NCBI GenBank assembly: GCA_022704145.1
Contig: JAKJGY010000028.1
Location: 1-34,176, forward strand
DNA: 34,176 nt
Reading direction: 5' to 3'
From: Verrucomicrobiota bacterium
GTDB taxonomy: Bacteria > Verrucomicrobiota > Kiritimatiellia > RFP12 > UBA1067
Positions 1 through 8,807 of this stretch are shown piece by piece; position 1 is the stretch's first letter; every line of letters begins with the position of its first letter. The notes under the pieces were generated by a model, which saw only the letters and a program-made list of their open reading frames with translations, searched no databases and was not told the DNA's origin. The position numbers were made by a program, and so were the translations under genes.

Positions 1-1
1 G

Positions 2-2992
2 GCGGGCCTGGCAGGGGCCTGCGTCTCGCCGCGCGGGAGCTGCGAGACGGTGTATGAGTGGCGCACGCTGACCGGCGCCGGGGGCGGGCTCGGCAACGTC
101 GACGGGGACGGCGCGGCGGCGCGCTTCTGTCAGCCGCATGGCCTGGCGTATGACGCGGCCGGCAGCCTGGTGGTGGCCGATTTTTACAACCACGCGCTGC
201 GGCGTGTGACGCCCGAGGGGCGGGTCACGACCTGGGTGGGGGCGGTGGGCGAGTCAGGCGTGAGCGACGGGCCGGGGAGCGTTGCGCGCTTTGACCGGCC
301 GTGCGGGGTGGCGGCGGACCGCGCGGGCGCGGTCGCCGTGGCCGACAGCGGCAGCCATACGGTGCGGCGGGTGACGTCCGGGGGCGCGGTGACGACGCTG
401 GCGGGCCGCGCGGGCGAGGCGGGCGCGGCGGACGGAACGGGGGGCGCGGCGCGCTTCCGCGGGCCCTGCGGGGTGGCGTATGACGCGGCCGGCAACCTTT
501 ACGTGGCCGACAGCGGCAACCACACGCTCAGGAAGGTCAGCGCGGCGGGCGCGGTGACGACGCTGGCGGGGCGCGCGGGCGAGGCGGGCGCGGCGGACGG
601 CGCGGGGGGCGCGGCGCGGTTCCGCTCACCCCGCGGGGTGGCGGCGGATGCGGCGGGCAACCTGTATGTGGCGGACACCGACAACGCCGTGCTGCGCCGG
701 GTCTCGCCTGCGGGTGCGGTGGTGACGGTGGCGGGCTGTCCGGGCGTGGCGGGGTTCGCGGACGGCACGGGCGCGGTGGCGCGGTTCAGCGCGCCGTGGG
801 CGGTTTCGGTGGGCGTTTCGGGCGAGGTGTATGTGGCGGACGCGGGCAACCGCGCCGTGCGCCGGGTGTCGCCTGGGGGGCAGGTCACGACGGTCACCAA
901 CGGTCTGGCGTGGCTGCGCGCGCCGCGCGGGGTGGCGGCGGATGCGCGGGGCGGGGTGGCGGTGTCGGACAGCGAGGCGCAGGTGGTGGGCGTGGCGCCC
1001 GCGCGCGGCATGGCGCGGGTGCTCGCCGGGAAGGCCAGCGGGCACGGCGCGGCGGACGGCGCGGCGGACGCGGCGCGGTTCAGCCGGCCGTGCGGCGTGG
1101 CGGCGGTCGGCGGAGGCCGGCTCGTGGTGGCTGACAACTTCAGCCACACCCTGCGCGAGGTCGCGGCGGACGGCGGCGTGACGACGCGCGCGGGGCGCGC
1201 GGGGGCTGTCGGCGGGGCGGACGGCGCGGGCACGAACGCGACCTTCTTCTGGCCTTCGGGCCTGTCGGCGGACGGCGCGGGGGGCGTGTATGTGGCGGAC
1301 GCGGGCAACCACACGGTGCGGCGGCTGGCGGCGGACGGCGCGGTGACGACGGTGGCGGGCAAGGCGGGCCAGGCGGGCGCGGCGGACGCGGCCGGCGGCG
1401 CGGCGCGGTTCTCGTGGCCTTCGGACGTGGCGGCGGACGGCGCGGGTAACGTGTACGTGGCGGACCGTGCGAACCATCTGCTCCGCAAGGTGGCGGCGGA
1501 CGGCACGGTGACGACGGTGGCGGGCCAGGCGGGCCAGGCGGGCGCGGCGGACGGGCGCGGCGGCGCGGCGCGGTTCAACAGCCCGGGCGGCGTGGCGGTC
1601 GATGTGCTGGGCACCGTGTATGTGGCGGACACGGGCAACCAGACGGTCCGGGTGGTGACGCCAGCGGGCGAGGTGCTGACGCGCGCCGGCTGCCCGGGGA
1701 TACGCGGGTCTGCGGACGGCGTGGGGGTGCTGGCGCGGTTCAACGGCCCGGCGGCGCTGACGGTCGACGGGGGCGGCAACCTGTATGTGGCGGACCGGGA
1801 CAACCATCTGATCCGGCGTGTGGCGGCGGACGGTACGGTGACGACGCTGGGAGGGCTGCCGCAGACGATGGCGTGTGAGGACGGGGTCGGGCGTGAGGCG
1901 CGGTTCGCGCAGCCGTCGGGGATCGGCTGGCTCGAGGGCGGCGTGCTGGTGGTGGCGGACGCGTGCAACAACCGGCTGGTGACGGGCACGCCTCTGCGCG
2001 AGGAGCGGCGGCTGGTGGCGGCGCGGCGCGAGCGGGGTGCGGCGGCGTCGTCGGGGCGTGCGTCGGCAGGTGTGGGCGCGGGCGTGGAGGAGGAAAGGTA
2101 CGTCTGGGAGGTGTTCGCGGGGCGTCCGGGAGAGCCGGGCGAGGATGACGGGTCGGGCGGCGCCGCGCGGCTGCGCGGCCCGCAGGGGCTGGCGCTGGCG
2201 GCGGACGGCACGCTGCTGGTGGCGGACGGTGTGGCGGGGTCGGTGCGCGCGGTGTCGCCGCGGGGCGAGGTGCGCACGGTGGCCGGTCGGGGGGCGGCGC
2301 TGACGGCGCCGGTGGCGGTGGCGGCGGATGCGGCGGGCGTGTGTACGGTCGCGGATGCGGCGCATGCGCTGGTGGCGGTGACGCGCCGCGGCGAGGTGCG
2401 TCCGCTGGCGGGCGCCCCGGGCCAGCGTGGGGCGCTGGACGGCGTCGGTGCGGCGGCGCGCTTCGACTGCGTGGCGGGTGTGGCGCTGGACGCGGGGGGT
2501 GTGGCGTGGGTGGCGGACTATCACAACCGGGTGGTGCGCCGGGTGACGCCGGACGGGGCGGTCACGACGGTGGCGGGGAAGGCGGGCCAGGCGGGCGCGG
2601 TTGACGGGGCCGGAGCGGCGGCGCGCTTTGCGGCGCCGCTGGCGGTGGCGGCGGACGGGCGCGGCGGGGCCTATGTGGCGGACGGCGACCGGCTGCGCCA
2701 TGTGACGTCGGCGGGGGCGGTCTCGACGGTGGTCGGCGCGGGCGTGTTCGGGCGGCTCGACGGTGTGGCGTCGGACGGGGCGGGCACCGTGTATGTGGCG
2801 GACCGCGGCAGGCAGGCGGTGTGGAAGGTGACATCGGGCGGGCGTGTCGTCAGGTTGGGCGGGAGCGCGATGGCGATGGCGGGCTCGGGGTGGCTGGTGA
2901 CGGGGCTGGCGGTGGACCGTGAGGGGCGGCTGTATCTGGCAGACGCGTCGCGCGCGTGTGTGGTGCGGGGGGTTCCTGAGGGACGGAGGTAG
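2..2992 (+). CDS. Secreted NHL-repeat multi-propeller protein, 5' partial
   Basis: The frame is open to the left edge. GTG at 50 is a possible start, but the upstream codons read A-G-L-A-G-A-C, which looks like the end of a signal peptide, so the true start is probably outside the window. The protein is almost entirely NHL-type repeats with the core Y-V-A-D-x-x-N-H-x-[LV]-R-[RK]-V followed by T-T-[LV]-A-G-x-x-G-x-x-G-x-x-D-G-x-G-x-x-A-R-F. I count about 18 blades: twelve up to roughly residue 650, a linker of about 45 residues rich in Arg, Ala and Gly, then six more, degenerate blades. NHL propellers usually have six blades, so three propellers fit. Likely an exported binding or scaffold protein; no catalytic motif is visible. 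It shares an operon with the next gene, whose ribosome-binding site overlaps this stop codon. Confidence 0.85.
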   Translation, partial: AGLAGACVSPRGSCETVYEWRTLTGAGGGLGNVDGDGAAARFCQPHGLAYDAAGSLVVADFYNHALRRVTPEGRVTTWVGAVGESGVSDGPGSVARFDRPCGVAADRAGAVAVADSGSHTVRRVTSGGAVTTLAGRAGEAGAADGTGGAARFRGPCGVAYDAAGNLYVADSGNHTLRKVSAAGAVTTLAGRAGEAGAADGAGGAARFRSPRGVAADAAGNLYVADTDNAVLRRVSPAGAVVTVAGCPGVAGFADGTGAVARFSAPWAVSVGVSGEVYVADAGNRAVRRVSPGGQVTTVTNGLAWLRAPRGVAADARGGVAVSDSEAQVVGVAPARGMARVLAGKASGHGAADGAADAARFSRPCGVAAVGGGRLVVADNFSHTLREVAADGGVTTRAGRAGAVGGADGAGTNATFFWPSGLSADGAGGVYVADAGNHTVRRLAADGAVTTVAGKAGQAGAADAAGGAARFSWPSDVAADGAGNVYVADRANHLLRKVAADGTVTTVAGQAGQAGAADGRGGAARFNSPGGVAVDVLGTVYVADTGNQTVRVVTPAGEVLTRAGCPGIRGSADGVGVLARFNGPAALTVDGGGNLYVADRDNHLIRRVAADGTVTTLGGLPQTMACEDGVGREARFAQPSGIGWLEGGVLVVADACNNRLVTGTPLREERRLVAARRERGAAASSGRASAGVGAGVEEERYVWEVFAGRPGEPGEDDGSGGAARLRGPQGLALAADGTLLVADGVAGSVRAVSPRGEVRTVAGRGAALTAPVAVAADAAGVCTVADAAHALVAVTRRGEVRPLAGAPGQRGALDGVGAAARFDCVAGVALDAGGVAWVADYHNRVVRRVTPDGAVTTVAGKAGQAGAVDGAGAAARFAAPLAVAADGRGGAYVADGDRLRHVTSAGAVSTVVGAGVFGRLDGVASDGAGTVYVADRGRQAVWKVTSGGRVVRLGGSAMAMAGSGWLVTGLAVDREGRLYLADASRACVVRGVPEGRR

Positions 2993-2995
2993 CGG

Positions 2996-5326
2996 ATGAG
3001 GCGTCGGATGATCGGGGGGGTGTTGGCGCTGTTCTGTGCGGCGGAGGTGTGCGGCGCGGAGGGCGTGCCGCTGCCGGGGGAGGAGGGCCGCAAGCCCGCT
3101 TTGGGGTGTGAGCCTTTTCCGAGCCGGCTGCACGCGTTTGTCTGGCGCAACTGGCGGCTGGTGCCGCAGGAGCGGCTGGCGGAGGTGTTGGGCACCGTGC
3201 CGGAGAGGGTGGAGCAGGTGGCCCTGTCGATGGGGTTGCCGCGGCAGGGGCCGATACAGCCGGAGTGGCGGGACAAGGGGTACATCACGGTCGTGCGCCG
3301 CAACTGGCATCTTCTGCCTTACGGGCAGTTGACCGAGCTGCTCGGGTTGACGCGGGAGCGGCTGCGCGAGTCGTTGTTGGAGGATGATTTTCTGTACGTC
3401 AAGCTGGGGAGCGTCAAGCCGGCGTGCGAGCCTTTGCGTTACGCGCCGCCGGACGCGGGTCAAGGGGCGGCTGCGGGCCGTCTGGCGGGCTGGCTGCAGG
3501 AGGAGGGGCTGGCGAAGGCGCTCTCGGGGCCGGAGGAGCCACGGTTCGCGTTCGTCGGCGAGCTGTCGCGGCCGCTGGCGGAGGCGGCGGCGCCGGCCGC
3601 GGCGGCGGACTCGCCTTTCGAGGTGCGCTTCATCTTCTCGTATTTCGCGGACTACGGCGACCCGCTGGCTGACCCGGAGGTGCCCTCGTATCCGGAGGGG
3701 CTGCTGCAGCGGCTGGCGGCGCGCGGCGTCAACGGCGTCTGGGTGCATACGGTGCTGCGCACGCTGGCGCGCGATCCCGCCTTTCCGGAGTTCGGCGAGG
3801 GCTGCGAGCGGCGTATCGCCGGGCTGCGGGCCCTGGTGGCGCGGGCGAAGCGGTACGGCATCGACGTTTACCTGTACCTGAATGAGCCGCGCGCCATGCC
3901 GGCGGCCTTTTTCACGGCGCGGCCGGAGCGTGAGGCGCTGCGCGGTGTGGCGGCGGGCGACGGTTTCCGGCTTTGCACGTCGAGCCCTGAGGTGCGGCGC
4001 TGGCTGGGCGATGCGGTGGCTCAGGTGTTCGCCCAGGTGCCGGGGTTGGGCGGCGTCTTTACGATTACCGCGTCGGAGAACCCGACGAGCTGCGCCTCGC
4101 ACGGCCAGTGGCGGGAGTGCCCGCGCTGCCGGTCGCGCACGGACGCGGAGATCATCGCCGAGGTGAACGCGGTGGTCGAGGAGGGCGTTCACCGGCATGC
4201 GCCGGAGGCCAAGGTCATGGTCTGGGACTGGGGCTGGCGCGGGCATGGTGACGGCTCGGAGATCATCGCGCGGCTGCCCAAGGGGTGCTGGTTCATGTCG
4301 GTCAGCGAGTGGGCGTTGCCGATTTCGCGCGGCGGTGTCGAGTCGGCGGTGGGCGAGTATGCGATCTCGGCGGTCGGCCCCGGTCCGCGCGCGCTGCGGC
4401 ACTGGAAGGCGGCGCAGGCGGCCGGGCTGAAGACGGTGGCCAAGGTGCAGGTCGGCGCGACCTGGGAGTTCTGTGCGATCCCGTATCTGCCGACGCTCGA
4501 CCTGGTGGCCGAGCATGCGAAGAACCTTGCGGCGGCCGGCACGGACGGGGTGATGCTGAGCTGGAGCCTCGGCTGTTACCCGTCGCCCAACCTGGAGGTC
4601 TTCCAGTCGTTCTCGAGGGGCGGCACGGAGGTCGGGGCGGTTCTCGACCGTGTGGCGGAGCGTCGTTACGGGCGTGCCGCAGCGCCGCTCGTGCGGCAGG
4701 CCTGGACGGCGTTCTCCGAGGGTTTCCGCGAGTTCCCGTACCATCCGCGGACCCTCTACTGCGGACCGCAGCACATGGGCCCGGCGAATCCGCTGTACCT
4801 GCGGCCGTCCGGCTACTCGGCCACCATGGTCGGCCTGCCGTACGATGACCTGAAGGCGTGGCGTGCGGTCTATCCGGCCGAGGTCTGGATCGGGCAGATG
4901 CAGCGCGTCCGCGCGGGGTTCGTGCGCGGCTGTGACCTGTTCGAGCGGGCGGCCGAGGCGTGTGAGGGCGAGGCCCGGGTGACGGCTGTGCGCGAGGCCG
5001 GCCTCTTCCGCGCGGCGGAGCTGCACTTCGCCTCGTGCGTGCAGCAGGCCCGGTTCGTGGTGGCGCGTGACCGCCTGCTGGCGGCGCAGGAGGAGGCCGG
5101 CAGGGAGGCCGCGCGGGAGGAGGCCGTGCGGGCGGTGCGGGAGGAGCTGGGGATCGTCAGGCGCCTGCTGCCGCTGGTGCAGGCTGACGCGCGTATCGGG
5201 TACGAGTCCTCCAACCACTACTTCTATGTGCCGCTCGACCTGGTCGAGAAAGTGCTGACGTGCCGCGCGATCCTGGCCGAGCTGGAGGCCGGGAGGGCCG
5301 GTGGGGCGGACCGCCGGACGGAGTGA
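2996..5326 (+). CDS. Secreted TIM-barrel glycoside hydrolase-like protein with duplicated HTH-like N-terminal motif
   Basis: ATG at 2996 follows GGAGGT (2985-2990) by 5 nt, and the site overlaps the stop of the NHL gene, so the two are probably cotranscribed. The 776-residue protein begins with a short signal peptide (ends near C-G-A-E). Residues about 42-80 and 95-132 are two copies of a helical motif with the pattern R-N-W-x-L-x-P-x-x-x-L-x-E-[VL]-L-G-x-[VT]-x-E-R. The central region (about 205-540) has the alternating strand/helix pattern of a TIM barrel of the GH20/GH84 kind, with a conserved-looking T-A-S-E-N (E361) and a cysteine cluster C366, C375, C378 that could bind a metal. The C-terminal 200 residues are helical. 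I infer a glycosidase, but the family and substrate are not identifiable from sequence alone; E361 is only a candidate catalytic residue. Confidence 0.7.
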   Translation: MRRRMIGGVLALFCAAEVCGAEGVPLPGEEGRKPALGCEPFPSRLHAFVWRNWRLVPQERLAEVLGTVPERVEQVALSMGLPRQGPIQPEWRDKGYITVVRRNWHLLPYGQLTELLGLTRERLRESLLEDDFLYVKLGSVKPACEPLRYAPPDAGQGAAAGRLAGWLQEEGLAKALSGPEEPRFAFVGELSRPLAEAAAPAAAADSPFEVRFIFSYFADYGDPLADPEVPSYPEGLLQRLAARGVNGVWVHTVLRTLARDPAFPEFGEGCERRIAGLRALVARAKRYGIDVYLYLNEPRAMPAAFFTARPEREALRGVAAGDGFRLCTSSPEVRRWLGDAVAQVFAQVPGLGGVFTITASENPTSCASHGQWRECPRCRSRTDAEIIAEVNAVVEEGVHRHAPEAKVMVWDWGWRGHGDGSEIIARLPKGCWFMSVSEWALPISRGGVESAVGEYAISAVGPGPRALRHWKAAQAAGLKTVAKVQVGATWEFCAIPYLPTLDLVAEHAKNLAAAGTDGVMLSWSLGCYPSPNLEVFQSFSRGGTEVGAVLDRVAERRYGRAAAPLVRQAWTAFSEGFREFPYHPRTLYCGPQHMGPANPLYLRPSGYSATMVGLPYDDLKAWRAVYPAEVWIGQMQRVRAGFVRGCDLFERAAEACEGEARVTAVREAGLFRAAELHFASCVQQARFVVARDRLLAAQEEAGREAAREEAVRAVREELGIVRRLLPLVQADARIGYESSNHYFYVPLDLVEKVLTCRAILAELEAGRAGGADRRTE

Positions 5327-5336
5327 GGGGCACGGC

Positions 5337-5352
5337 CGCCGCACGTGCGGCG
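5337..5352. terminator. Perfect 16-bp palindrome between convergent genes
   Basis: CGCCGCACGTGCGGCG lies in the 33-bp gap between the plus-strand TIM-barrel gene and the minus-strand GH92 gene. It can form a GC-rich hairpin on either strand, which suits a shared bidirectional terminator, but there is no T-run on either side. Confidence 0.35.
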
Positions 5353-5359
5353 TGCGGGA

Positions 5360-7636
5360 TTACGGCCGGCCCCAGCGGGTGTTGGGCTCGGGGCCGAGGA
5401 CCAGCTCCAGCGTGCCGCCCGCCTTGAGGTCACGCTGCCGGAACCAGTAGGTCTCCAGGGGTTGGCCGTTCAGGGCGGCGGACTGGATGTAGGGGTGTTC
5501 GTACCGGTTGTTGCGGGTTGTGATCACGAAGGTCTTGCCGCTGCTGTAGGCCGGGTCGAGGTGGATCGTGATGCGGTCGAAGACCGGGGCCGAAAGCTCG
5601 TAGCGCGGCTCCGGGGCGGCGCCGCCGAGGATGTCGAAGAGGCCCAGGGCGAGCAGCGCGCTGACGGCGCCCATCTGGCCCTGGTCCTCGTCGTCGTTAT
5701 AGCCGCTCCAGGGCGAGGTGCCGCCGAAGGTGAGTTCCTTGACCTGGCGTGCCCAGTACTGCGCCAGCCAGGGGTGGCCCAGGTGGTTGAAGACGTAGGC
5801 GAGCTGGGTGGCAGGCTGGTTGCCGTAGTCGATCCAGGGGGTCGCGTGGTCCTTGCCGTTGGCGTTGAAGCGCTTGTTGCGCGCCTTCTCGAACTGGATG
5901 TTGAGGCGCTGCGCGGCCCGCTCGTTGCCGCCCATCAGCCGGGCGAGCAGGGGGTAGTCGTGGGGTGTGAACCAGGTATAGTTGGCGCTGTTGCCCTCGA
6001 CGAAGCCGGGGGCGTTGAACTTACCCTCCACGACCGGCGCGAAATCTTCGAGCCAGGAGCCGTCCTGCTCCTTGGGGCGGATGTAGCCGGTGGCGGCGTC
6101 GAAGAGGTTGGTCCAGCCGTGCGAGCGGTCGAGGAAGAGGGCGGCGTCCTCGTGGCGTTCGAGCGCTTGGGCGAGCTGGGCCAGGCACCAGTCCTGGAAG
6201 TTGTACTCGAGCGTCTGGGCGGCGGGCTGGCGGTGACCGCCCGAGCCCTCCTTGTGGAGGGGGATGAAGCCGGTCTTCTCGTAGAAGCGCATGCCGCCGC
6301 CGGCTGGGGCGTCGCCGGTCTCGTAGCCCGCGCGGTCACGGATGCCGCCCACGAAGGCGTTCTTGCGCAGGCCCTCGTAGCCGGCCTGCACGTCCCAGTC
6401 GCGGATGCCCTGCATGTAGGCGGAGGTCAGGAAGAGCGCGGCCTGGTCTCCGATCATCACGAAGGTGTAGTTGCCGCCGCTGGGGCCGCGCGGGATCAGG
6501 CCGCCGTTGCGGTAGAGGTCGAGGGAGGTGTTGCAGAAGGCGCTCATCACGCCGGGGTAGGCCAGTCCCCAGAGGTTCTGGAGCGACCACTGCGAGCCCC
6601 AGAAGGCGTCGAAATTGTGGTGGTTGTAGCGGGGCTTGCCGTCCGCCCCGAGCGCGACCTGGAGGATACGGGTGGCGGGGCCGGTGTTGTCGGGGTAGCG
6701 GCCGTCCACGTCGCTGATGATGCGGCGGCCCAGCAGGGCGTGCCAGAGGTCGGTGTAGAATTTGACGCGCTGGCTGGCGGTGCCGCCCTCGACCTCGATG
6801 CGGCTGAGCCAGCGGTTCCAGTCGTCGAGCGACTCGGCGACCGTGCGGTCGAAGTCCCAGTGGGCGAGTTCGGCGTCGAGGTTGCGGCGCGCGCCCTCGG
6901 CCGAGGTGTAGGAGAGCGCGACCTTGAGCAGCACGGGCGCGCCGCCGGTCTGGAAGGTCCAGAGCGCGGCGCCGGGCTTGACCTCGGCCGGTGTGAAGTC
7001 GCGGTTGAGCTGGGCCACGAAGTAGCCGACAAAGGGCTTCTTGCGGCGCGAGGTGGGCCGCATCTCGAACGAGCCGACGGCCTCGCGGGGCGTGGTCTGG
7101 CGCAGCTCCGCGGCGCCGACTTTGAACTCGTTGCCGAAGGCGGAGGAGACGTCGAAGAGGAGCCTGCCCTCGGCGGTGCCGTAGGTGTAGCGGTGGAAGC
7201 CCACGCGGGTCGTGCTGGTCAGCTCGGCGGTGATGCCGCGGTCGGCCAGGACGACCTTGTGGTAGCCGGGCTTGACGACCTCGTCGTCGTGGGAGAACGG
7301 GGCCTTGTTCGACTCGGAGAGCGGCTCGGCGGAGTTCAGCTCGCGCACGGGCATGACCTGTACGCCGAAAAGCTGCCAGCCGTGGATATGGCTGAAGCTG
7401 CGGACGAAGGGCTCGTCATAGAGGTAGCCGGAGCCCCAGTCGTTCTGGAGGGCAGTGTCCGGGCTGAGGTTGACCAGGCCGAAGGGCCGGCAGGCGGAGG
7501 AGAAGAAGATCCAGCGCGAGGCGCGCGTGTCGATGCGCGGCTCCACGAGGTCGACGGGGCGTACGGGCCGGGCGGACGGGGCCGCGGCGGCGAGTGCGGC
7601 GGCGAGTGCGAGTGCGGTCAGGAGGGCAGGTTTCAT
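5360..7636 (-). CDS. GH92 family alpha-mannosidase-like exported enzyme
   Basis: Family GH92 enzymes are calcium-dependent exo-acting alpha-mannosidases that trim N-glycans and related mannosides. The start at 7636 gives a classic signal peptide (M-K-P-A-L-L then an Ala/Leu-rich core); a start at 7672 is possible but puts a charged extension in front. Mature length of about 735 residues is normal for the family. Family landmarks are visible: an S-x-x-H-x-x-G segment near the N-terminus, E-G-N-S-A-N-Y-T-W (E547, region of the general acid) and N-D-D-E-D-Q-G-Q-M (647-655, region of the base aspartates). It lies 62 nt downstream of the DUF3616 gene on the same strand and has its own promoter at 7643-7671. 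Substrate specificity cannot be assigned. Confidence 0.9.
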   Translation of the reverse strand: MKPALLTALALAAALAAAAPSARPVRPVDLVEPRIDTRASRWIFFSSACRPFGLVNLSPDTALQNDWGSGYLYDEPFVRSFSHIHGWQLFGVQVMPVRELNSAEPLSESNKAPFSHDDEVVKPGYHKVVLADRGITAELTSTTRVGFHRYTYGTAEGRLLFDVSSAFGNEFKVGAAELRQTTPREAVGSFEMRPTSRRKKPFVGYFVAQLNRDFTPAEVKPGAALWTFQTGGAPVLLKVALSYTSAEGARRNLDAELAHWDFDRTVAESLDDWNRWLSRIEVEGGTASQRVKFYTDLWHALLGRRIISDVDGRYPDNTGPATRILQVALGADGKPRYNHHNFDAFWGSQWSLQNLWGLAYPGVMSAFCNTSLDLYRNGGLIPRGPSGGNYTFVMIGDQAALFLTSAYMQGIRDWDVQAGYEGLRKNAFVGGIRDRAGYETGDAPAGGGMRFYEKTGFIPLHKEGSGGHRQPAAQTLEYNFQDWCLAQLAQALERHEDAALFLDRSHGWTNLFDAATGYIRPKEQDGSWLEDFAPVVEGKFNAPGFVEGNSANYTWFTPHDYPLLARLMGGNERAAQRLNIQFEKARNKRFNANGKDHATPWIDYGNQPATQLAYVFNHLGHPWLAQYWARQVKELTFGGTSPWSGYNDDEDQGQMGAVSALLALGLFDILGGAAPEPRYELSAPVFDRITIHLDPAYSSGKTFVITTRNNRYEHPYIQSAALNGQPLETYWFRQRDLKAGGTLELVLGPEPNTRWGRP

Positions 7637-7642
7637 ATCACG

Positions 7643-7671
7643 AGTATAGGGCGTATCCTTGCGGCTGTCCA
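7643..7671 (-). promoter_or_regulatory. Sigma70-type promoter for the GH92 gene, leaderless geometry
   Basis: On the minus strand TGGACA (7666-7671), a 17-bp spacer and TATACT (7643-7648) each match consensus at 5 of 6 positions. Only 6 nt separate the -10 box from the ATG at 7636, so transcription would begin at or next to the start codon. Confidence 0.6.
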
Positions 7672-7698
7672 TACCCGTGCGGCGGTGGGCGGCGGGGC

Positions 7699-8691
7699 TC
7701 AGAGCGGCAGGAGGAAGCCTCTGAAGGTGCGGCGCGCGGGCACGGGGTGCTCTTTGGCGGGACGTCCGTCCACCATGAGGGCGCCGTCGTCGCTGAGCAT
7801 GAGGAGGGCGGGGCCCGTCTCGGTCTCGACGGCCGCGAGCGCCTCCGGGGTCGCGTCGGGGGGCAGGCCGTCGAGCGGGACACGGACAGGCGCCCGCACG
7901 CCGTCCCACCGGTAGAGCTGGGGCCTGCCGCCGCTCAGGGGGGAGCCTGCGAGGAGCCGGTAGCCGTCGGTGAGCCGCACGAGGGCGCGTAACCCGTTGC
8001 CGCCGAGGTCGAGCAGGAGCGGCGCGCCGAAGCGCGCGGGCTGTCCGGCGACCGCTTGTGACGGGTTGACCAGAGGGGCGAGCAAGGCCATTCCGGAGGG
8101 CGTGGGAGAGCGGAAGCCGATCAGGAGCCCGCCGTCGGGCGTGTCGCACAGGGCCTCGATATTCAGGCTGCCGGGGGTCTTCGGCGGGCGGAGGGCCGCT
8201 GCGGCGAGACCGAAGCCGGCGTAGCGGGGGTCGGCGTCCAGCAGGTCGAGCAGCGTGGTCACGGGGCGCCCTTCCGGGACGAGGGCCGGGACGCCGTCGC
8301 GAAGGTCAAGCCGCGTCGCGAAAAAACGGCGGCGGTTGGGCCGCGGCTTGCCCTCGCGGTTCGGCGCGTGCGAGGTGATCCAGTAGATGCGGTCGCCGAT
8401 GCGGGCGGAACCCTCGATGTCGGCCTCGGGCGACGGGCGCGCCAGCTCGAGCCACGGCGACAGGTCGTGGGCCGATACCGGCGGCCCGCCCTGGGGCAGA
8501 CGGTAGGTGCGGAGGATGTTGTCCTCGTCGCAGGCGACCGCGATCAGCCCGGCGCCCAGCCACTCGACGGCGGAGGCGTCGGCCATATGCGAGAAGAGCA
8601 GGGGCTGCGCCGGTTGGCTGTGGACCGTGCCGGACGCCAGTACGGCGCTGGCCAGCGTCACGGCGACACCCCACCTGTCGGACGAGTTCAT
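7699..8691 (-). CDS. DUF3616 domain protein, exported
   Basis: The 330-residue protein starts at the ATG at 8691, giving a signal peptide (M-N-S-S-D-R-W then a hydrophobic stretch ending near V-H-S-Q); a longer frame upstream to 8805 lacks any secretory character. The core matches DUF3616: H-M-A-D-A-S-A-V-E-W-L, then C-D-E-D-N-I-L-R-T-Y, D-I-E-G-S-A-R-I-G-D-R-I-Y-W-I-T-S-H and R-P-N-R-R-R-F-F-A-T, followed by repeated strands compatible with a small beta-propeller. The biochemical role of DUF3616 is unknown to me. It precedes the GH92 gene on the same strand, so the two may be functionally linked. Confidence 0.8.
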   Translation of the reverse strand: MNSSDRWGVAVTLASAVLASGTVHSQPAQPLLFSHMADASAVEWLGAGLIAVACDEDNILRTYRLPQGGPPVSAHDLSPWLELARPSPEADIEGSARIGDRIYWITSHAPNREGKPRPNRRRFFATRLDLRDGVPALVPEGRPVTTLLDLLDADPRYAGFGLAAAALRPPKTPGSLNIEALCDTPDGGLLIGFRSPTPSGMALLAPLVNPSQAVAGQPARFGAPLLLDLGGNGLRALVRLTDGYRLLAGSPLSGGRPQLYRWDGVRAPVRVPLDGLPPDATPEALAAVETETGPALLMLSDDGALMVDGRPAKEHPVPARRTFRGFLLPL

Positions 8692-8767
8692 GCCCTTTAC
8701 CGTAACACATGCCGCCGCGGGGGGCGAGCGGCAAACCAAGGTGGGCGCCATGCGCGGCGGGCCGGGC

Positions 8768-8795
8768 TTGACAGGCGGCGTGTCGCGGTTAGGAT
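8768..8795 (+). promoter_or_regulatory. Sigma70-type promoter for the alpha/beta hydrolase gene
   Basis: TTGACA (8768-8773), a 16-bp spacer and TAGGAT (8790-8795). The ATG at 8808 is 12 nt after the -10 box, so the leader would be about 6 nt and no Shine-Dalgarno is present. It sits in the divergent gap with the DUF3616 gene. Confidence 0.55.
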
Positions 8796-8807
8796 AGTCG
8801 GTCACTT

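Noticed and set aside
626..5344. Very long minus-strand frame (1572 codons) opposite the NHL and TIM-barrel genes
   Set aside because: Arg/Pro/His-rich product without domains; an artefact of high GC content opposite two clearly coding genes.
5345..7915. 856-codon plus-strand frame opposite GH92
   Set aside because: Low-complexity Val/Gly/Ala/Glu composition and no motifs; GH92 on the minus strand has family motifs, signal peptide and promoter.
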